A stretch of DNA of 64,000 bases from Paramarasmius palmivorus. Lineage: Eukaryota; Basidiomycota; Agaricomycetes; Agaricales; Marasmiaceae. The position numbers and the translations under genes are program-made. A model generated the notes under the pieces. The model had not been told where the DNA came from. It did not search any database and was given only the letters and a program-made list of their open reading frames with translations. The stretch lies in the NCBI GenBank assembly GCA_037176845.1, contig JAYKXP010000120.1, positions 79,172-143,171 of the forward strand. The letters run 5' to 3'. Of the stretch, positions 45,395 to 57,546 are shown one piece after another; positions within the stretch are counted from its first letter, which is position 1; the number at the start of each line of letters is the position of its first letter.

Positions 45395-47330
45395 ATGTGC
45401 TCAGAAATTGCAGACACTGACGCACTTCGGCTAACCTCGCAGTCTGCACAGGCTTTAATTATAACCCTTATGCTCTTTTCCTTCGTTTTCGCAGCCCTGA
45501 TTGACTCAGGAGCCTCTTCCTCATTCCTAGACAGAGACGAAGCCTACCAACACTTCCCTGAACGCATTCACAAACTTCCGGTACCTATTCCAGGAAACAT
45601 CTGGGGGTATGATAACCGAATATGTTGTTGGGGATGTTATCTTTGCCAACAGATCCTTTTTCTCAGTCCGTTTCTTTCTCACTAAACTCCATCTGGCTGC
45701 AAAAGTGGTACTGGGATTTTCCTGGCTAAGGGAAGCAAACCCGAATATCAACTGGGCAAACCTAACAGTCGATTTCAGGCGACAAGGTACACGCATATCG
45801 GCCTCTGTCTTGCACAACTACTCTCTGCTGCCTCTCTACGATTCCATGTCCGTCCAGGTAGCCGTTTTGACTGAGTCTTCACCCTCAACTTTCTCCAGCC
45901 CGTCATCAGGATTAGCTGAAGAAAGTTGAATAGAGAAGACTCTTGATGGGGGGGTATCAATTTCCCAAACTGACGCATTCAACGACAAAACAACTGCTAT
46001 CACGGACTCATTGTCATGTAACAACAACGATGTTAATGCTATTTCACTTGATGAACAAACAAAACCAGGTGAAACACCAGCCGAGGACACCAAGCCAGCG
46101 CCTTGGAAGACGCTCCAAATCAGCATGTTAGGCGCAGTTCCGTTTCTAAAGCTAATACATGAAGGGTGTCAAGTATACCAACTTCACTATCGCCCCCAAG
46201 AACCAGAAGCGGATAAGACCAAACCACACGAGCCCTCACAATCAGAAGAGCATGTTCAGGCAGAGAAACTTCATGCCACACATGAACCATTGGCTACAAA
46301 GGAACACAAGTTAACCGAACAAGAGGTTCTTGATAAGTTTGTACCGAAAGAGTTCCAAAATATGCAGCAGTGTTCTCTGCAGGTGAAGCAAAAAGGATGC
46401 CTCCCCACAGGGATTATGATATCACCATCGACACAGAGGATCGTCCACTACCGCCTATCAGGAAGCTATACGACATGTCTGAAAAGGAACTCAAAGCACT
46501 TAAAGAGTACCTGGACGACATGTTGGGCAAAGGATTTGTTCGCCCATCAAATTCACCAGTAGGAGCACCTGTCCTATTTGCCAAGAAGAAAGACAGTACC
46601 CTTTGGCTATGTGTGGACTATAGGAAACTCAATCTGGTTATCTGAAAGAACCGCTACCCTCTCCCCTTGATAGGAAACCTCATTGACCAGCTCATAAAAG
46701 CCAAAGTGTTCACCAAGTTGGACCTGAGAGCTGGATATAACAACATCCGCATTGCAGCGGGTCACGAATGGAAAACAGCTTTTAGAACGTGTTATGGCAT
46801 GTACAAATACATGGTTATGCCGTTTGGTCTTATGAACGCACCTTCTCATTTTCAACGTTTCATGAACGACATTTTCCATGACATGACCGACGTCTTTGTG
46901 ATTGTCTATTTGGATGATATCCTGATCTATTCCGAGAATGAGGAGCAGCACAAGGACCATGTTAAGCGAGTATTGCAATGTCTACAGAACAACAATTTGC
47001 ATGTGAAACCCGAGAAATGTGAGTTCTACACAGACAGTGTAGAGTACCTTGGCGTCATCGTCTCCCCAAACAGAATTGCAATGGACCCAAAGAAAGTGGA
47101 GATTATCAAGTCGTGGCCAACTCCGTGCAATGTAAAGGATATACAATCATTCCTCGGCTTTGCAAACTTCTACAGGAGGTTCATAGACAACTTCTCAGGC
47201 ATAGTCAAGCCAATGACAAGACTGCTGGGAAAGAACGTACCTTGGAAATGGAACGAACAACACAATTCAGTTTTTGCACTACTAAAGGAAGCATTTACCA
47301 AGGCCCCCATCCTTCGACATTTTGACCCGG
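45395..47330 (+). pseudogene. pol: Gyp-2 pol, first part: protease and reverse transcriptase
   Basis: Protease LIDSGASSSFLD (about 45500); a one-base shift at about 45606 (run of G) moves the frame to MITEYVVGDVIFANRSFF and [35 protein letters not shown], a TGA at 46643-46645 (expected in a KNRYPLPLI motif), KVFTKLDLRAGYNNIRI, MPFGLMNAPSHFQRFM and the catalytic YLDD in VIVYLDDILIYSEN. The connection domain ends HFDP at 47329, where Ins-X starts. Confidence 0.85.
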
Positions 47331-47900
47331 TGATATGGTCCAAAATATAAATCGCATATCTAGACGAATATTCTTGCCTTCGACAAGTTTTAATACACTT
47401 GATAAGGGAAACAGGAGCACTAGTGTGAGCCCAAGCAGCTAGTGAGTAAAGCGGACTTAGGCTCTAACAAAGAGTAACTAGCTGTCTATACGCTGTGAGG
47501 CTTATAAAACGCTTGCGAACGAGCGAAATAATATGCCAAGTTGTGCGAGCGGGGTTCGACGTTGTCAAAGGATCCGTACAATTGACACAAGAAATCAACT
47601 AGCACACTAGTTGAACGTCTACAAATCACTAGGACACAAGGGAAGTGTACGAGCGATGAATGAATCAATGTAATATGATAATATAGTCTCGATATGATCA
47701 AGACAACGCGAGCCAACCTATAAACCTATCTATAACTATTCCTATACGTTCCTATGACGCAAAATAACCTATCGAACCCGACAAGGGTAAAGACCTATTG
47801 TTCCTATGAAGGCTATGGTTACACTAGTCGAACTAGCATGACAACCAAAGGCACTGATTACACTAGTCAAACTAGCACGACAACCAGGCCACCTATAAGC

Positions 47901-47983
47901 TAGTGGGGCTCCACACTAAGCTTTAACGATCACTGGTGGGGCTCCACACCAAGTGAAAAGGGATCTAGTGGGGCTCCACACTA
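47901..47983 (+). repeat. GTGGGGCTCCACAC short repeats in Ins-X
   Basis: Three copies at about 32-bp spacing, each itself partly palindromic (GTGGGGCTCCAC) and joined by CTAGT or CACTGG. No function assigned. Confidence 0.7.
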
Positions 47984-50540
47984 GTCCTGAAACAATCAAT
48001 CCTATCCAAAGAGTCTAGATGAACTAGCTCTGTCCTATGGGTATCTCAAAGTTCTTAATTTCACGACTCTAGTTCAATATAGAGAAGGGCTTTTCAAGGT
48101 TTTATTTTCTAAGTTATTTTCTAAGCACACGTCACCTCTATGGTCAACGATAGAAGACAAGAACTCTGCTATTGGTGCACTAGGGCTACGTATATAGCGG
48201 GGTAATTGCTTGAGAGCCTCCTAGGGGAAACCCTGCTGCTTATATACCTGCAAGCGTACATATTTTACATATAAGTGAAAGTGGACACAATAAAGTAATA
48301 GTAACTATGCAAGAAATGAGAACGAGGAGAGGATTCTGTCCATATGAAGTAAGTATCTACCAGAAAAGGAAGGTTTGGATATATATTGGTTGGAATTCGA
48401 CATTATTTTGCAGGACTGCGAGTCATATTACTTTTTGGTTGCTAGGAAGTGGCGCGTGGAGGCGCTGTTCCGCATGGTGCGTTTCAGATATCGGTGCTAG
48501 AACATAGTTATTCCGCTCGGAACTTGCTAGGAGTCCGATCTCGACCGAAACGCTTCGGATTCGTATCCGAGGAAGGTAGGCTTTATGCCCTTGTAGTTCT
48601 ATATTATATTTTCTATGTCCTAGGACAGTCCTGGCACAGAATCCTATCTGTTTCCTCATTATAGGACTATATGTCCCTCACTAGTGTCTGTACTAGCAGT
48701 AGGAATCCCAACTCGAAGCTCGAGGGATATTCCGATCGATTATGTGAAAGCTGTTAAGCCCCCATGTGGTCCTCGTATTGATGACCCGGTTACTCAGACA
48801 TTTCTAATCCTGGTAACTCTGCTCTCGAAGGTGACTTGCACCTCCAGCTTCTACCGTATTTGGTATATAGCTCTGATTCGTCCCCTAGGGCCCTTCTACG
48901 CTGTGGTAGTTGGTCCTCGTTCACTATCCCATCTCATATGTCCCATAGCGCGAGTATAGTGTAGCCATATGACCTACTAGGAAGTCTACCATGTACAGTA
49001 GCATGTCCTCGTAAGGTTCCAGCCTGGTAATAGAGTATAGATACGGTCTACAGGTTTCGACACGTACCCTAGCGCAATCATATAGGGCTAACGACGACAT
49101 CAACATCTATGCGCGCGTAGCTAGTATTCACTATGCAGTGCATGCCTATCTTATTCTTCGTCATATGCGCACTACTAGGTTCCTAGTAGTGCTACCAAGT
49201 CCATATAGTACTTAGTATGATGTACTAGTGCGATTCTGAACACAACAATTGGTGTCAAAATGACTGTTTTTCAGCGATTTCGTTCTGGTACCCTCACAAC
49301 GCTTTGTTCATGGATCGTATGATCAGGCTATGGTAGCTGGGGACTTAGCCATGCATGCTAGACGTGTCTGAAAACTGTAGGACTGTCTATACTAGAAAGA
49401 CGGTTGTCGTGTCATGTATAGAAAACACTATGGAATTGGCTATAGACTTCTTATGAGGCTATACAACTGATCTGGAAGAGTTGTTGTGACTAGAGACCTG
49501 GAATAATGTCTGCGACCAAGGGGATTTGAACTTGGCACAGAATAGACGCATAGGCGTAGAGACACATTGTTGACTGACCAGTCTAGACACTGGCAGGATA
49601 TGATGGAAAGGAGATCTTCCACTATAGGAGGAAGCACGCGTGTTGCAGCTTGGATTAATCCGAAGCTCTCAGCATAGCTTAGTAAAATCGACGAGATCCG
49701 AAGCTAGACGGCCAAAGATCGACTTGATAAGCAAGCAAGGTTTTAGGGTTTTACGCTAGCCACTTACTACAAGCGAGTTACTTGCCCAGGACATTTCGGA
49801 CTCATCGCCAAAAGGTGTAGATCCGAAACCAACCAGAGAATTATATCTCAGAGGAGAGACCGTACCTTTCCCCTGGCTAGATGAAGTGCTAGCTAGGAAT
49901 GGTGATAGAATTACGCATTCTTGAACCTAGAAGAATATAGAAGAATAGACTCTAAGGGAGGGACTCGAAGGGAAGATGTCTAGGCAGTTCCTGACGATAT
50001 CCGATACCAAGGAGAGCCGTCTCCGCTCAACAGCTATGTACCATGCGGTCTAGCAAGAGTGAGTCAGCACAAGGAAGAAGGATAGTCCACCGAGCGATTT
50101 CCGACGTGGAGCTAGCCAAATATTTGGAACTGCTTTCAGGACCAAAATACGAATAAACCCAGAATATGGACGAAAGATCGTCTAAAAAGAATATTTCATT
50201 TCCTTCTTAAGTAGTTCTATACCTTGTATGGGCAGCGAGCCATCGGAATCATAGCTAGAAGTATGTATTTGTAGATTATGGGTAAATAGGACAGCTAGAG
50301 GGTATATAAGCTGGCCCATTTCGATACGAAAAGGCAAGCAAGTAGATCCCCCCACTGTCAGATAGCACAGAGCAATCAACGACTTTGGGAACTTGACTTC
50401 AGAGAATATTTAAGAATATACCCCACCTGACACAGAGTCAGTGATTTGCTACTTGTATAGCTGTGATAAGTGTACAGTAGTCTCTTGAATAGAATGTACT
50501 GAGTTGCGTCTAGACGGGATTTGACTTGACCACCAAGGTT

Positions 50541-50715
50541 TGGAGTACTAGGGACTCCCACCTAAGTTGAGGTACTGAGGACAGAGGGCCTCCTACCTAA
50601 GTTTGAGATATAGAGGACAGAGGGCCTCCTTATCTATTGTAACTGAAGTATTGTGGACAGAGGGCCACCTTACTTATTGTTTTGGCACTGAGGACTGAGG
50701 GCCTCCCATTGCCAT
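50541..50715 (+). repeat. Minisatellite, about 38-bp unit, in Ins-X
   Basis: About five degenerate units around TGAGGACAGAGGGCCTCC. The G/A-rich core with following CCTCC makes each unit able to fold back. Confidence 0.7.
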
Positions 50716-51038
50716 ATATTGGTCATTGTTGAACTTGTTTGGAATTGATCCAGTTTGGATATTGAAGAGGCTAGCTGCACTTGGGCACTATCCTGTTGCA
50801 TTTTGTTGATTTCTTTGTTCGTTGGATACAAATATACACCTTATACCTTTCTCTATACCACGCACCTTTGTTGTTCGTTGGTCTAGATCGAGTACTAGAG
50901 TGTCATTAGCGATAATACATCGTTTCTTGATCTTACTACCGTGCAGAACCTTTGCCAACGCCGAGCCATCCTCGCACAAAAGAGGTTGAGTTGTGTTTTG
51001 TTGTCTCTAGACGGCCTTACACCAATTGAACCCATTCA

Positions 51039-53005
51039 CCGGCTTTACCGGTCATTCTAGAAACAGATGCTTCCGACTATGCAATTGCTTCCATCATCTC
51101 TCAACCTCACCCGGATACAGGAGAAATTCACCCAGTAGCGTTCTATGCACAATCTATGGGCCCAGCTGAGTTGAACTACGACATATACGATAAGGAAATG
51201 TTAGCTGTCGTAGAGGCATTCAAGCAATGGAGAGCATACCTGGAAGGGGCCAGGCACACTGTGCAGGTCTACACCAACCATAACAACCTCCAGTTCTTTA
51301 CCACAATGAAACAGCTTAGCCAACAACAAGCACGATGGAACGAGTTCCTTTCTGGTTTTGACTTCATCATCAATTATAGGCCTGGAAGGCTTGGGGCAAA
51401 ACCAGACACGCTCACCAGACGCCCTGACATCTATCCCAAGAAGAGCAACCAGAAATTGGCTAACACCATGAACAAACGAGTGTTCCTGCCCCCTGAACAA
51501 CTCATGGTGAGCTTGCTGCTTAACAAAGAAGCTCTTCATAGCTGAATTCGAAAAACAAAGAAGGACAACTATTGGGAAAAGTTGGTAGACTCATTGGAGT
51601 CAGAACGTTCTAGCGAGTACACCCTGGAAAATGGTTTGCTACGAAGGAGAGGACTCATCTATGTTCCCAACAATCCACATCTGAGGTTGTCTGTGATGCA
51701 GCAATATCATGATCATTTCCTTTGAGGACACCCTGGCATATGTAAAACCAAGGCACTCATCATGAGATCCTATTATTGGCCGGGTATGAAACAAGATATC
51801 AGACGCTACAACTTGTCTTGTTTCGAGTGCAACAGAACCAAGATTCATAGGTGAAAGCTGTTGGGAACTCTTAGACCGTTGCCCATATCCCAAAAACCCT
51901 GGTTGTCTATTACGGTTGATCACATTGTTGACTTGCCTCTGTCTAGCACGTTCGATGCTATCATGGTGGTGGTCTGTCGGTTAACCAAGCAGGCTGTCTT
52001 CATACCCTGTAACAAAACCGACAGCGCCGTCCAACTGGTGAAGTTGTTTATTCACCATGTGTTCGCAAAGCATGGCCTGCCTATTCACATCATCTCGGAT
52101 AGAGGAATGACGTTTGCTTCCCAATTCTGGAAGGAAGTATGTAGGATGCTGGGGGTAGAAATTCGGTTATCCACTGCATATCACCCTGAAACCAATGGGC
52201 AGACAGAACACACCAACCAACCCTTGGAGCAGTATCTGTGCCTTTATGTGAACTATCAGCAGGATGACTGGGTAGACTGGCTGCCCATAGCCGAGTGTGT
52301 GCACAACAACAATCCCAACAATTCCACAGGCATCTCCCCATTCTTCGCAAATAAAGGTTACCATCCAACACTTTCATTTGACCCAAGCAACTCTGGGGTA
52401 CCCGCAGCTTCAGAGTTTGTGCAAGACTAGGCAGTCCTTCATCAATACCTACAAGAACAACTTCAGTCGGCTATCGCACAGTACAAGGAGCAGTGGGACA
52501 AAGGGAAACTGATCCACCGGACTGGAAGCCGGGAGAGAAAGTCTGGTTGAACACCAAGAATGTCAAAACCAAACGTCCAGCTAAGAAGTTGGACAGCTTG
52601 TGGATGGGCCCCTTCAGAATTGAGGAAAGGATAGGTGAGAGAGCATACCAACTCAAGCTGCCAAAAATGCTCTCTAGGATTCATAATGTCTTTCATGTTA
52701 ACCTGCTACGAAAGGCTATACCTGACGAGTTCCCACTGTGACCACGACCTCATCCACCTCCTATAGAAGTAGAAGGACAGGAGGAATACAAGATCGACCA
52801 AGTACTGGGTTACCGGTTCAACAAATCACGAAGAAGACACGAATGGCTAGTGTCCTGGAAAGGATATGGATCGGAGGAGAATCAGTGGAGAGATAAAGCT
52901 GATTTAGGCAACTCTTGGGACTCTGTACTCGAATATCACATCTCTAATCCAGGAGTAGGCCCCAGCCTCAAGGAAATCGAAGGCTGGGCACAGAAGAAAC
53001 CTTAA
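51039..53005 (+). pseudogene. pol: Gyp-2 pol, second part: RNase H, integrase, chromodomain
   Basis: RNase H: VILETDASDYAIASI and YDKEMLAVVEAFKQWR. Integrase: zinc motif HDHF..GHPG...CFECNR, catalytic SITVDHIVDLP, IISDRGMTFASQFW and YHPETNGQTEHTNQ. Then a GPF-type stretch (WMGPFRIEERIGERAYQL) with HNVFHVNLLR, and a C-terminal chromodomain (YKIDQVLGYRFNK..RRHEWLVSWKGYG...W) ending at 53005. In-frame TGAs at 51543, about 51724, about 51852 and 52739, plus a shift near 52495, disable it. The chromodomain would direct insertion to marked chromatin; family knowledge. Confidence 0.85.
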
Positions 53006-53324
53006 AGGTTAGCCAGAATCGCTGGTGCTACTCAATTATTCTTATTTTCTCTCGAAAATCACATACGATAACCATGAAGCACCAAAACACACGTTTAGAC
53101 TATTTATCAAGAAGATTACATGGACACTGATCAATTCCAACCATTCAAAACCATTAACCTTCATTCTCCCCATCTTCCTCATCCCCATCGTTACTTTCAT
53201 CCTCCTGAGCCTCTGCGGCAGCCTCTTCAAGTCAACGATGTTTATTGGGAAATTTAGCAGCCCCTACAGGACAATGTTCGGCTATGAAAATGATGAGGAA
53301 ATGCATCAACAAAGGAACAAAACG

Positions 53325-56300
53325 CTAGTACTCACCACCATTTTGACACAAGGGATTATTCAATGCAATTCCATATGCACCTCCTGGACGGTAATAGTCC
53401 CCAGCATAGGTAGAAAGTCTTGCAAGATCCTCCTGGTGAGCACAGCTATGGGAAGGGCGAAACATCCCCACTAGAGCAGTGGCATCCTCCAACAGATGGG
53501 TAGTACGACCGGCCAAGTGCTCTATGTCCAGAAGGGTATCACAAACCCAGGCCTCTTCCTCTTCATCCACCATGGAACCACGATTGGGTAAACCGAAGTT
53601 AGCCCTTGACCAGATATCTCGAATGGCACCCTGCAGATCCTGCACGAAAGGCAGAGCATCAGCCATGTAATACCTCATGCCTATACTGGCAATCTCTGCC
53701 AGCTCTTGCTCCAGATCAGAAATTCGCCTATCCCTAGCCTGAAGTTGGTTGTTGAATTGGCCACCTAATTGCTGATGAAGCTGGTCGCAAAGAGTGTTGG
53801 TAACAGTGATGGTTGCAGCTTCATCTTTTTCAGGTCGTTTTACATCCATTTCGGTACTTGAAGAATACTGTATATAATGCAATTTAGAAATTTCAACCCG
53901 ATTGGGTAAACCGAAGTTAGCCCTTGACTGGATATCTCGAATGGCACCCTGCAGATCCTGCACGAAAGGCAGAGCATCAGCCATGTAATACCTCATGCCT
54001 ATACTGGCAATCTCTGCCAGCTCTTGCTCCAGATCAGAAATTCGCCTATCCCTAGCCTGAAGTTGGTTGTTGAATTGGCCACCTAATTGCTGATGAAGCT
54101 GGTCGCAAAGAGTGTTGGTAACAGTGATGGTTGCAGCTTCATCTTTTTCAGGTCGTTTTACATCCATTTCGGTACTTGAAGAATACTGTATATAATGCAA
54201 TTTAGAAATTTCAACCCGATTGGGTAAACCGAAGTTAGCCCTTGACTGGATATCTCGAATGGCACCCTGCAGATCCTGCACGAAAGGCAGAGCATCAGCC
54301 ATGTAATACCTCATGCCTATACTGGCAATCTCTGCCAGCTCTTGCTCCAGATCAGAAATTCGCCTATCCCTAGCCTAAAGTTGGTCGTTGAATTAGCCAC
54401 CTAATTGCTGATGAAGCTGGTCGCAAAGAGTGTTGGTTATCACAGCATTCCTGGAACACAAAGAGGTCAAAAAAGGAACAAGAAAGGAGGATGGTTCAGC
54501 ACGTACTGAGGATCGGCTAAAGTGGCTCGCAACTCATTTCGTTCTCCGCGCAAGCGATGAACGGTAGCCTGCCTATCACCAAAGTTGCAGTTGAGACATT
54601 GCATGTTGTGCTTGTAATGGTCCACATGCTTCCTAAGGTCCGAATTCTCTTTTCTCAGCCGGTCCAATTCCGTATCAGCTTCAGGGTTGACTGAGGAAGC
54701 CTCAGAGGACTGTCGTTCATAGGCGTAACCCCAATCAGGAGAACCCAGACGTGGAGGAACAACCAATGGCAAGAGCGGTGGTGGGGAAGAAGGCATGAGA
54801 GACACAAGAAAAAGGTTTCATCAGGCTGGAATCATCCACATGGGTTAAAAAGGGACGAGAATGACACTTACTGGATTTGGATTCTCTTGAGGCCCCGAGG
54901 TTGATTGCGGAATAACCGTGGTCTCAACCTGATCGCTGAACCTAATGCTTCGGCTATGAAGGGGTGATGGGAACAGCGATACCAAAGAGGGAACAGCAGC
55001 TGAGTCGCTGGCTGACATGTGGGGATGAGAAGGACCAGCTTCTCCCAGGAGAGGGATGTTGTAAGCGCTGTCCCGGCTATGTCACATGCCCTCCAGAAGC
55101 TCAGCAGCTTCCAACTCAGTAATAGCTGATTCTGGCAAAGGCTGTAAGGGAGGTGGAGACCAAGGCTGGATGCCCATCATCAAGAATTCGGCTAATCCAG
55201 GTTGGATGGAGTCCAATAAGAAGTCGTCCACTTCATCTGAATCCAGACGGTTAGCCAACACGAGTTAAACTCCCAAATACAAAGAGCAAGCAGCCTCACC
55301 AGGTGATTGATCTGGAGACTGGACTTTCGCCTTCTCCTTACCCTTGCCCTTCTTGTCGGTTTGATCTCGAGAGAGTTTGGGGGCGACTGTTGCCCTGGGT
55401 TCTGAATTGACAACCTTCTGCTGGCTCTTCGATTGATTGGTTGTCCACTCAGAATTGACAGGGTTGGATGGTCCTGACCCATGCATGGAAGCTCTGGAAC
55501 GAACCACTAGCATGGAGTCCCTCCCAGGACCAGGTCGATGACAGAGAATCTGATATGGACATGACTCATCCGCCATATGGGTATCCAACTCTTGATAAGA
55601 AGATCGATCCATTCCCAACTGAGACAAGAAAGGGAGCTCCACTGTCATATCTACAGGGGAAGCCACCCGCCTAGCTCGAGCCATAGCTGACTTGTTCCTA
55701 GTGATGTGTTTGGTGGGGGGCTCCCTGGGCCTTGAAGGAAGAGAAGCCTGCTTCGACTTCTTTGGAGAAGTGATAAATGATTTCGGAGGGGGGCCCTTAG
55801 GATCTGAACGTTTGATGGGATACTAAGAACAAGAACCATTTACCCTGACGTTAGCCGAACATGGATCATTTTGAGAAAAAAGGGAAAAAGGAAAATGTAC
55901 CTTCAACAATCGCTCAGCTAGTGCGCGTCCAATCCCAAATTTGTGATACAACACAAAAAGACATTGCTCTTCTGTTCTAGAGCACAACAACTTCAGCTTT
56001 TTGCAGCGAACGCAATGACTTCCAGAGTCAGCCCAGTCACAAGAAACATTCAAGGAACGACAACGCTCGCAAGGTGCCTACCCAACTGAATTAGTAAAAT
56101 TTAGGTTCCATTGAGTGTTGAAGTTACTTACATGGGAAAACTGGCTTCCACGAAAACACGAAAGGGTCTGGGACATCTCGCTTGACTTTCCAGCCCTAAG
56201 ACTCACAAGAGTCGGCCGGAAACATTCCAAATCAGCTGAGGATACGCTGAACCCTTCACCCAGGTCCACAGAGAACGTGCTAGGAGTGGATGAGGAAGAG

Positions 56301-56923
56301 GATGCCCCAGAAGGAGATTCATGTTAAACAGGCATCACCACAGTCGCAGAAGGCCCTTCTGCCAGTGCACCAACAGCCTGGGGAAGTTGGGGTGCTGAAG
56401 ATCCAGCTGCCACGTGTTCACGGTTCGAAAACGAACCACTGCGGCTATGCAGACTAGGTGCAGGCGAGGTAATAGCCATTGTTGGTGCCATAGAGGCTAC
56501 TGGGCTAGCAGGGGTGTCAGGGATAGACCCTTCAACTTCCCCAGTAAGGTGTAGGGCAGGACCGTTCCAAAAGGCCTCCAAGGCAACAGTGGAATAGCCT
56601 GCTCGTTGATTTTCTTCACAAGATACAACCAATGACAACCGTTGAAGACCTCATTTGAGAAATTCATGGGCATCAGGAATCTTGTAGTTGAATCCCAGAA
56701 AACCGGTATCTCGAATCCTAGTCATGGTATGTGCCTCCTCCAATGTTAGAGCGTGATCGAGAGCTGCAAGAAAAGCAAGTCGGTTTTGGAATCGAAGTTC
56801 AAGGGGAAAGGAATCATTGTTCTGCTGTACAAGATCCCAGGCCGATTGTCATAGATCGTGCACAAGATAGGCAGTAGTGGCATCGGACATTGAGGAGGTG
56901 GTCGGCAAAGAGGGATGGCTCAT
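53325..56923 (-). pseudogene. Antisense spliced gene between Gyp-2 pol and 3' LTR
   Basis: Reads from MSHPSLPTTSSMSDATT (56923) with TGAs at about 56849 and 56654, through LTLEEAHTMTRIRDTGFLGF, SLVVSCEENQRAGYSTVALE, a Ser/Pro-rich part and SFSVDLGEG-like segments. It then crosses an intron (GTAAGT...GGGTAG) to a cysteine motif CERCRSLNVSCDWADSGSHC followed by VRCKKLKLLC (C-x2-C-x6-C-x8-C-x2-C-x6-C). After another intron comes a K/P-rich part (55830-55265), then coiled coils (LDRLRKENSDLRKH; DRRISDLEQELAEI) to 53325. The Cys motif recalls Zn-cluster proteins. Orientation and position mirror the antisense gene of LTR-0. Broken here by stops. Confidence 0.6.
53581..54430 (-). repeat. 318-bp tandem repeat within the antisense gene
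   Basis: CGATTGGGTAAACCGAAG recurs at 53581, 53899 and 54217. The units are 318 bp (106 codons), so the frame is kept and the coiled-coil segment ARDRRISDLEQELAEIASIG is repeated. The units are nearly identical, so the expansion is recent; the third is partial. Confidence 0.85.
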
Positions 56924-57070
56924 GGTTGCGGTTGAAAGAAGAGATGGATGACTCAACTGCAGTTGCAAATTCCAGCCAACAGGGACCCACACACGTTAGG
57001 TAATGGACTCAGGTAACGGCTGATCGGCTTGACAACGGCTTCCGGCTACCTTTGCTGGGGCTCAGGTCTT

Positions 57071-57080
57071 AAGGAGGGGG
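57071..57080 (+). other. Gyp-2 polypurine tract
   Basis: AAGGAGGGGG, three bases before the 3' LTR start (TGTAAGG at 57084), the usual plus-strand primer position. Confidence 0.75.
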
Positions 57081-57083
57081 TAA

Positions 57084-57541
57084 TGTAAGGACCATAGAGT
57101 GCCTCACAATCTTTTTCATCAATTAGGGTATTCAACATAGCCAAAAACCATCATATTGCCAGCATGATAACATCTTCGCTTAAGCTTCGTCATTGTATAT
57201 ATGATATTTACAGCTATTTGTTTTGTACAAACACTCTTTTCAGTATTTAAACGATGTACTTGTATCTGTATCAGTAGTCTTGGAATTAACACTTTTACCT
57301 CTTAAGCCTACATTCGTATGGTTATCTCCAGCGCTCACCACGTTTATCTCCTTCACCTCTGGCTATATTTGTTCAAGTCACCTAGCAATATAGTCTTCCT
57401 AGCGCTTCACAGTGTTCAATTTGGCTTTGTTGGTGTTGTCAGTGACCCCAACGATAGTCTAGACGGGCTGTAAACAGTCCAGTCTCTCTGTTCTCTATTT
57501 CCTTTCATCTTATCCTATCTATTTTGGTCCAGGTCTTTACA
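57084..57541 (+). repeat. Gyp-2 3' LTR (458 bp)
   Basis: Pairs with 37033-37490. The right target-site copy GGTGG follows at 57542-57546, after which the interrupted transposase-like gene resumes. Confidence 0.9.
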
Positions 57542-57546
57542 GGTGG

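Larger units (their letters stand above)
47331..51038. mobile_element. Ins-X: unclassified 3.7-kb insertion in pol-2
   Basis: CCGG lies at both junctions (47327-47330, 51039-51042) and removal restores HFDP-ALPVILETDASDY in frame. It starts TGATATGGTCC and ends CCCATTCA (TG...CA). No LTR pair, long inverted end or transposase/RT frame is visible. It has three copies of GTGGGGCTCCACAC (about 47901-47983), a roughly 38-bp minisatellite (50541-50715), many CTAGT/ACTAG palindromes and a tRNA-like region (about 49505-49590, minus). It may be a non-autonomous retroelement derivative (inference). Confidence 0.65.
37033..57541 (+). mobile_element. Gyp-2: chromodomain Ty3/gypsy element (20.5 kb with two nested insertions)
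   Basis: LTRs of 458 bp (37033-37490, 57084-57541) start TGTAAGG and end TTTACA. The 5-bp duplication GGTGG lies at 37028-37032 and 57542-57546. A polypurine tract, AAGGAGGGGG (57071-57080), precedes the 3' LTR. Order: gag, protease, RT, RNase H, integrase, chromodomain, then an antisense gene. Fold-1 (39039-42759) sits in gag and Ins-X (47331-51038) between RT and RNase H; without them it is about 13.1 kb. Many TGA stops make it defective. Confidence 0.9.

Noticed and set aside
49503..49592. A functional tRNA gene
   Set aside because: Box-like motifs are present, but the T-arm and acceptor stem do not pair; kept only as a weak finding.
47331..51038. Ins-X as a full LTR retrotransposon with a PBS at about 49245 (ATTGGTGTCAAAATG)
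   Set aside because: The sequence before that site does not match the right end of Ins-X, so there is no LTR pair; no gag or pol frame is present.
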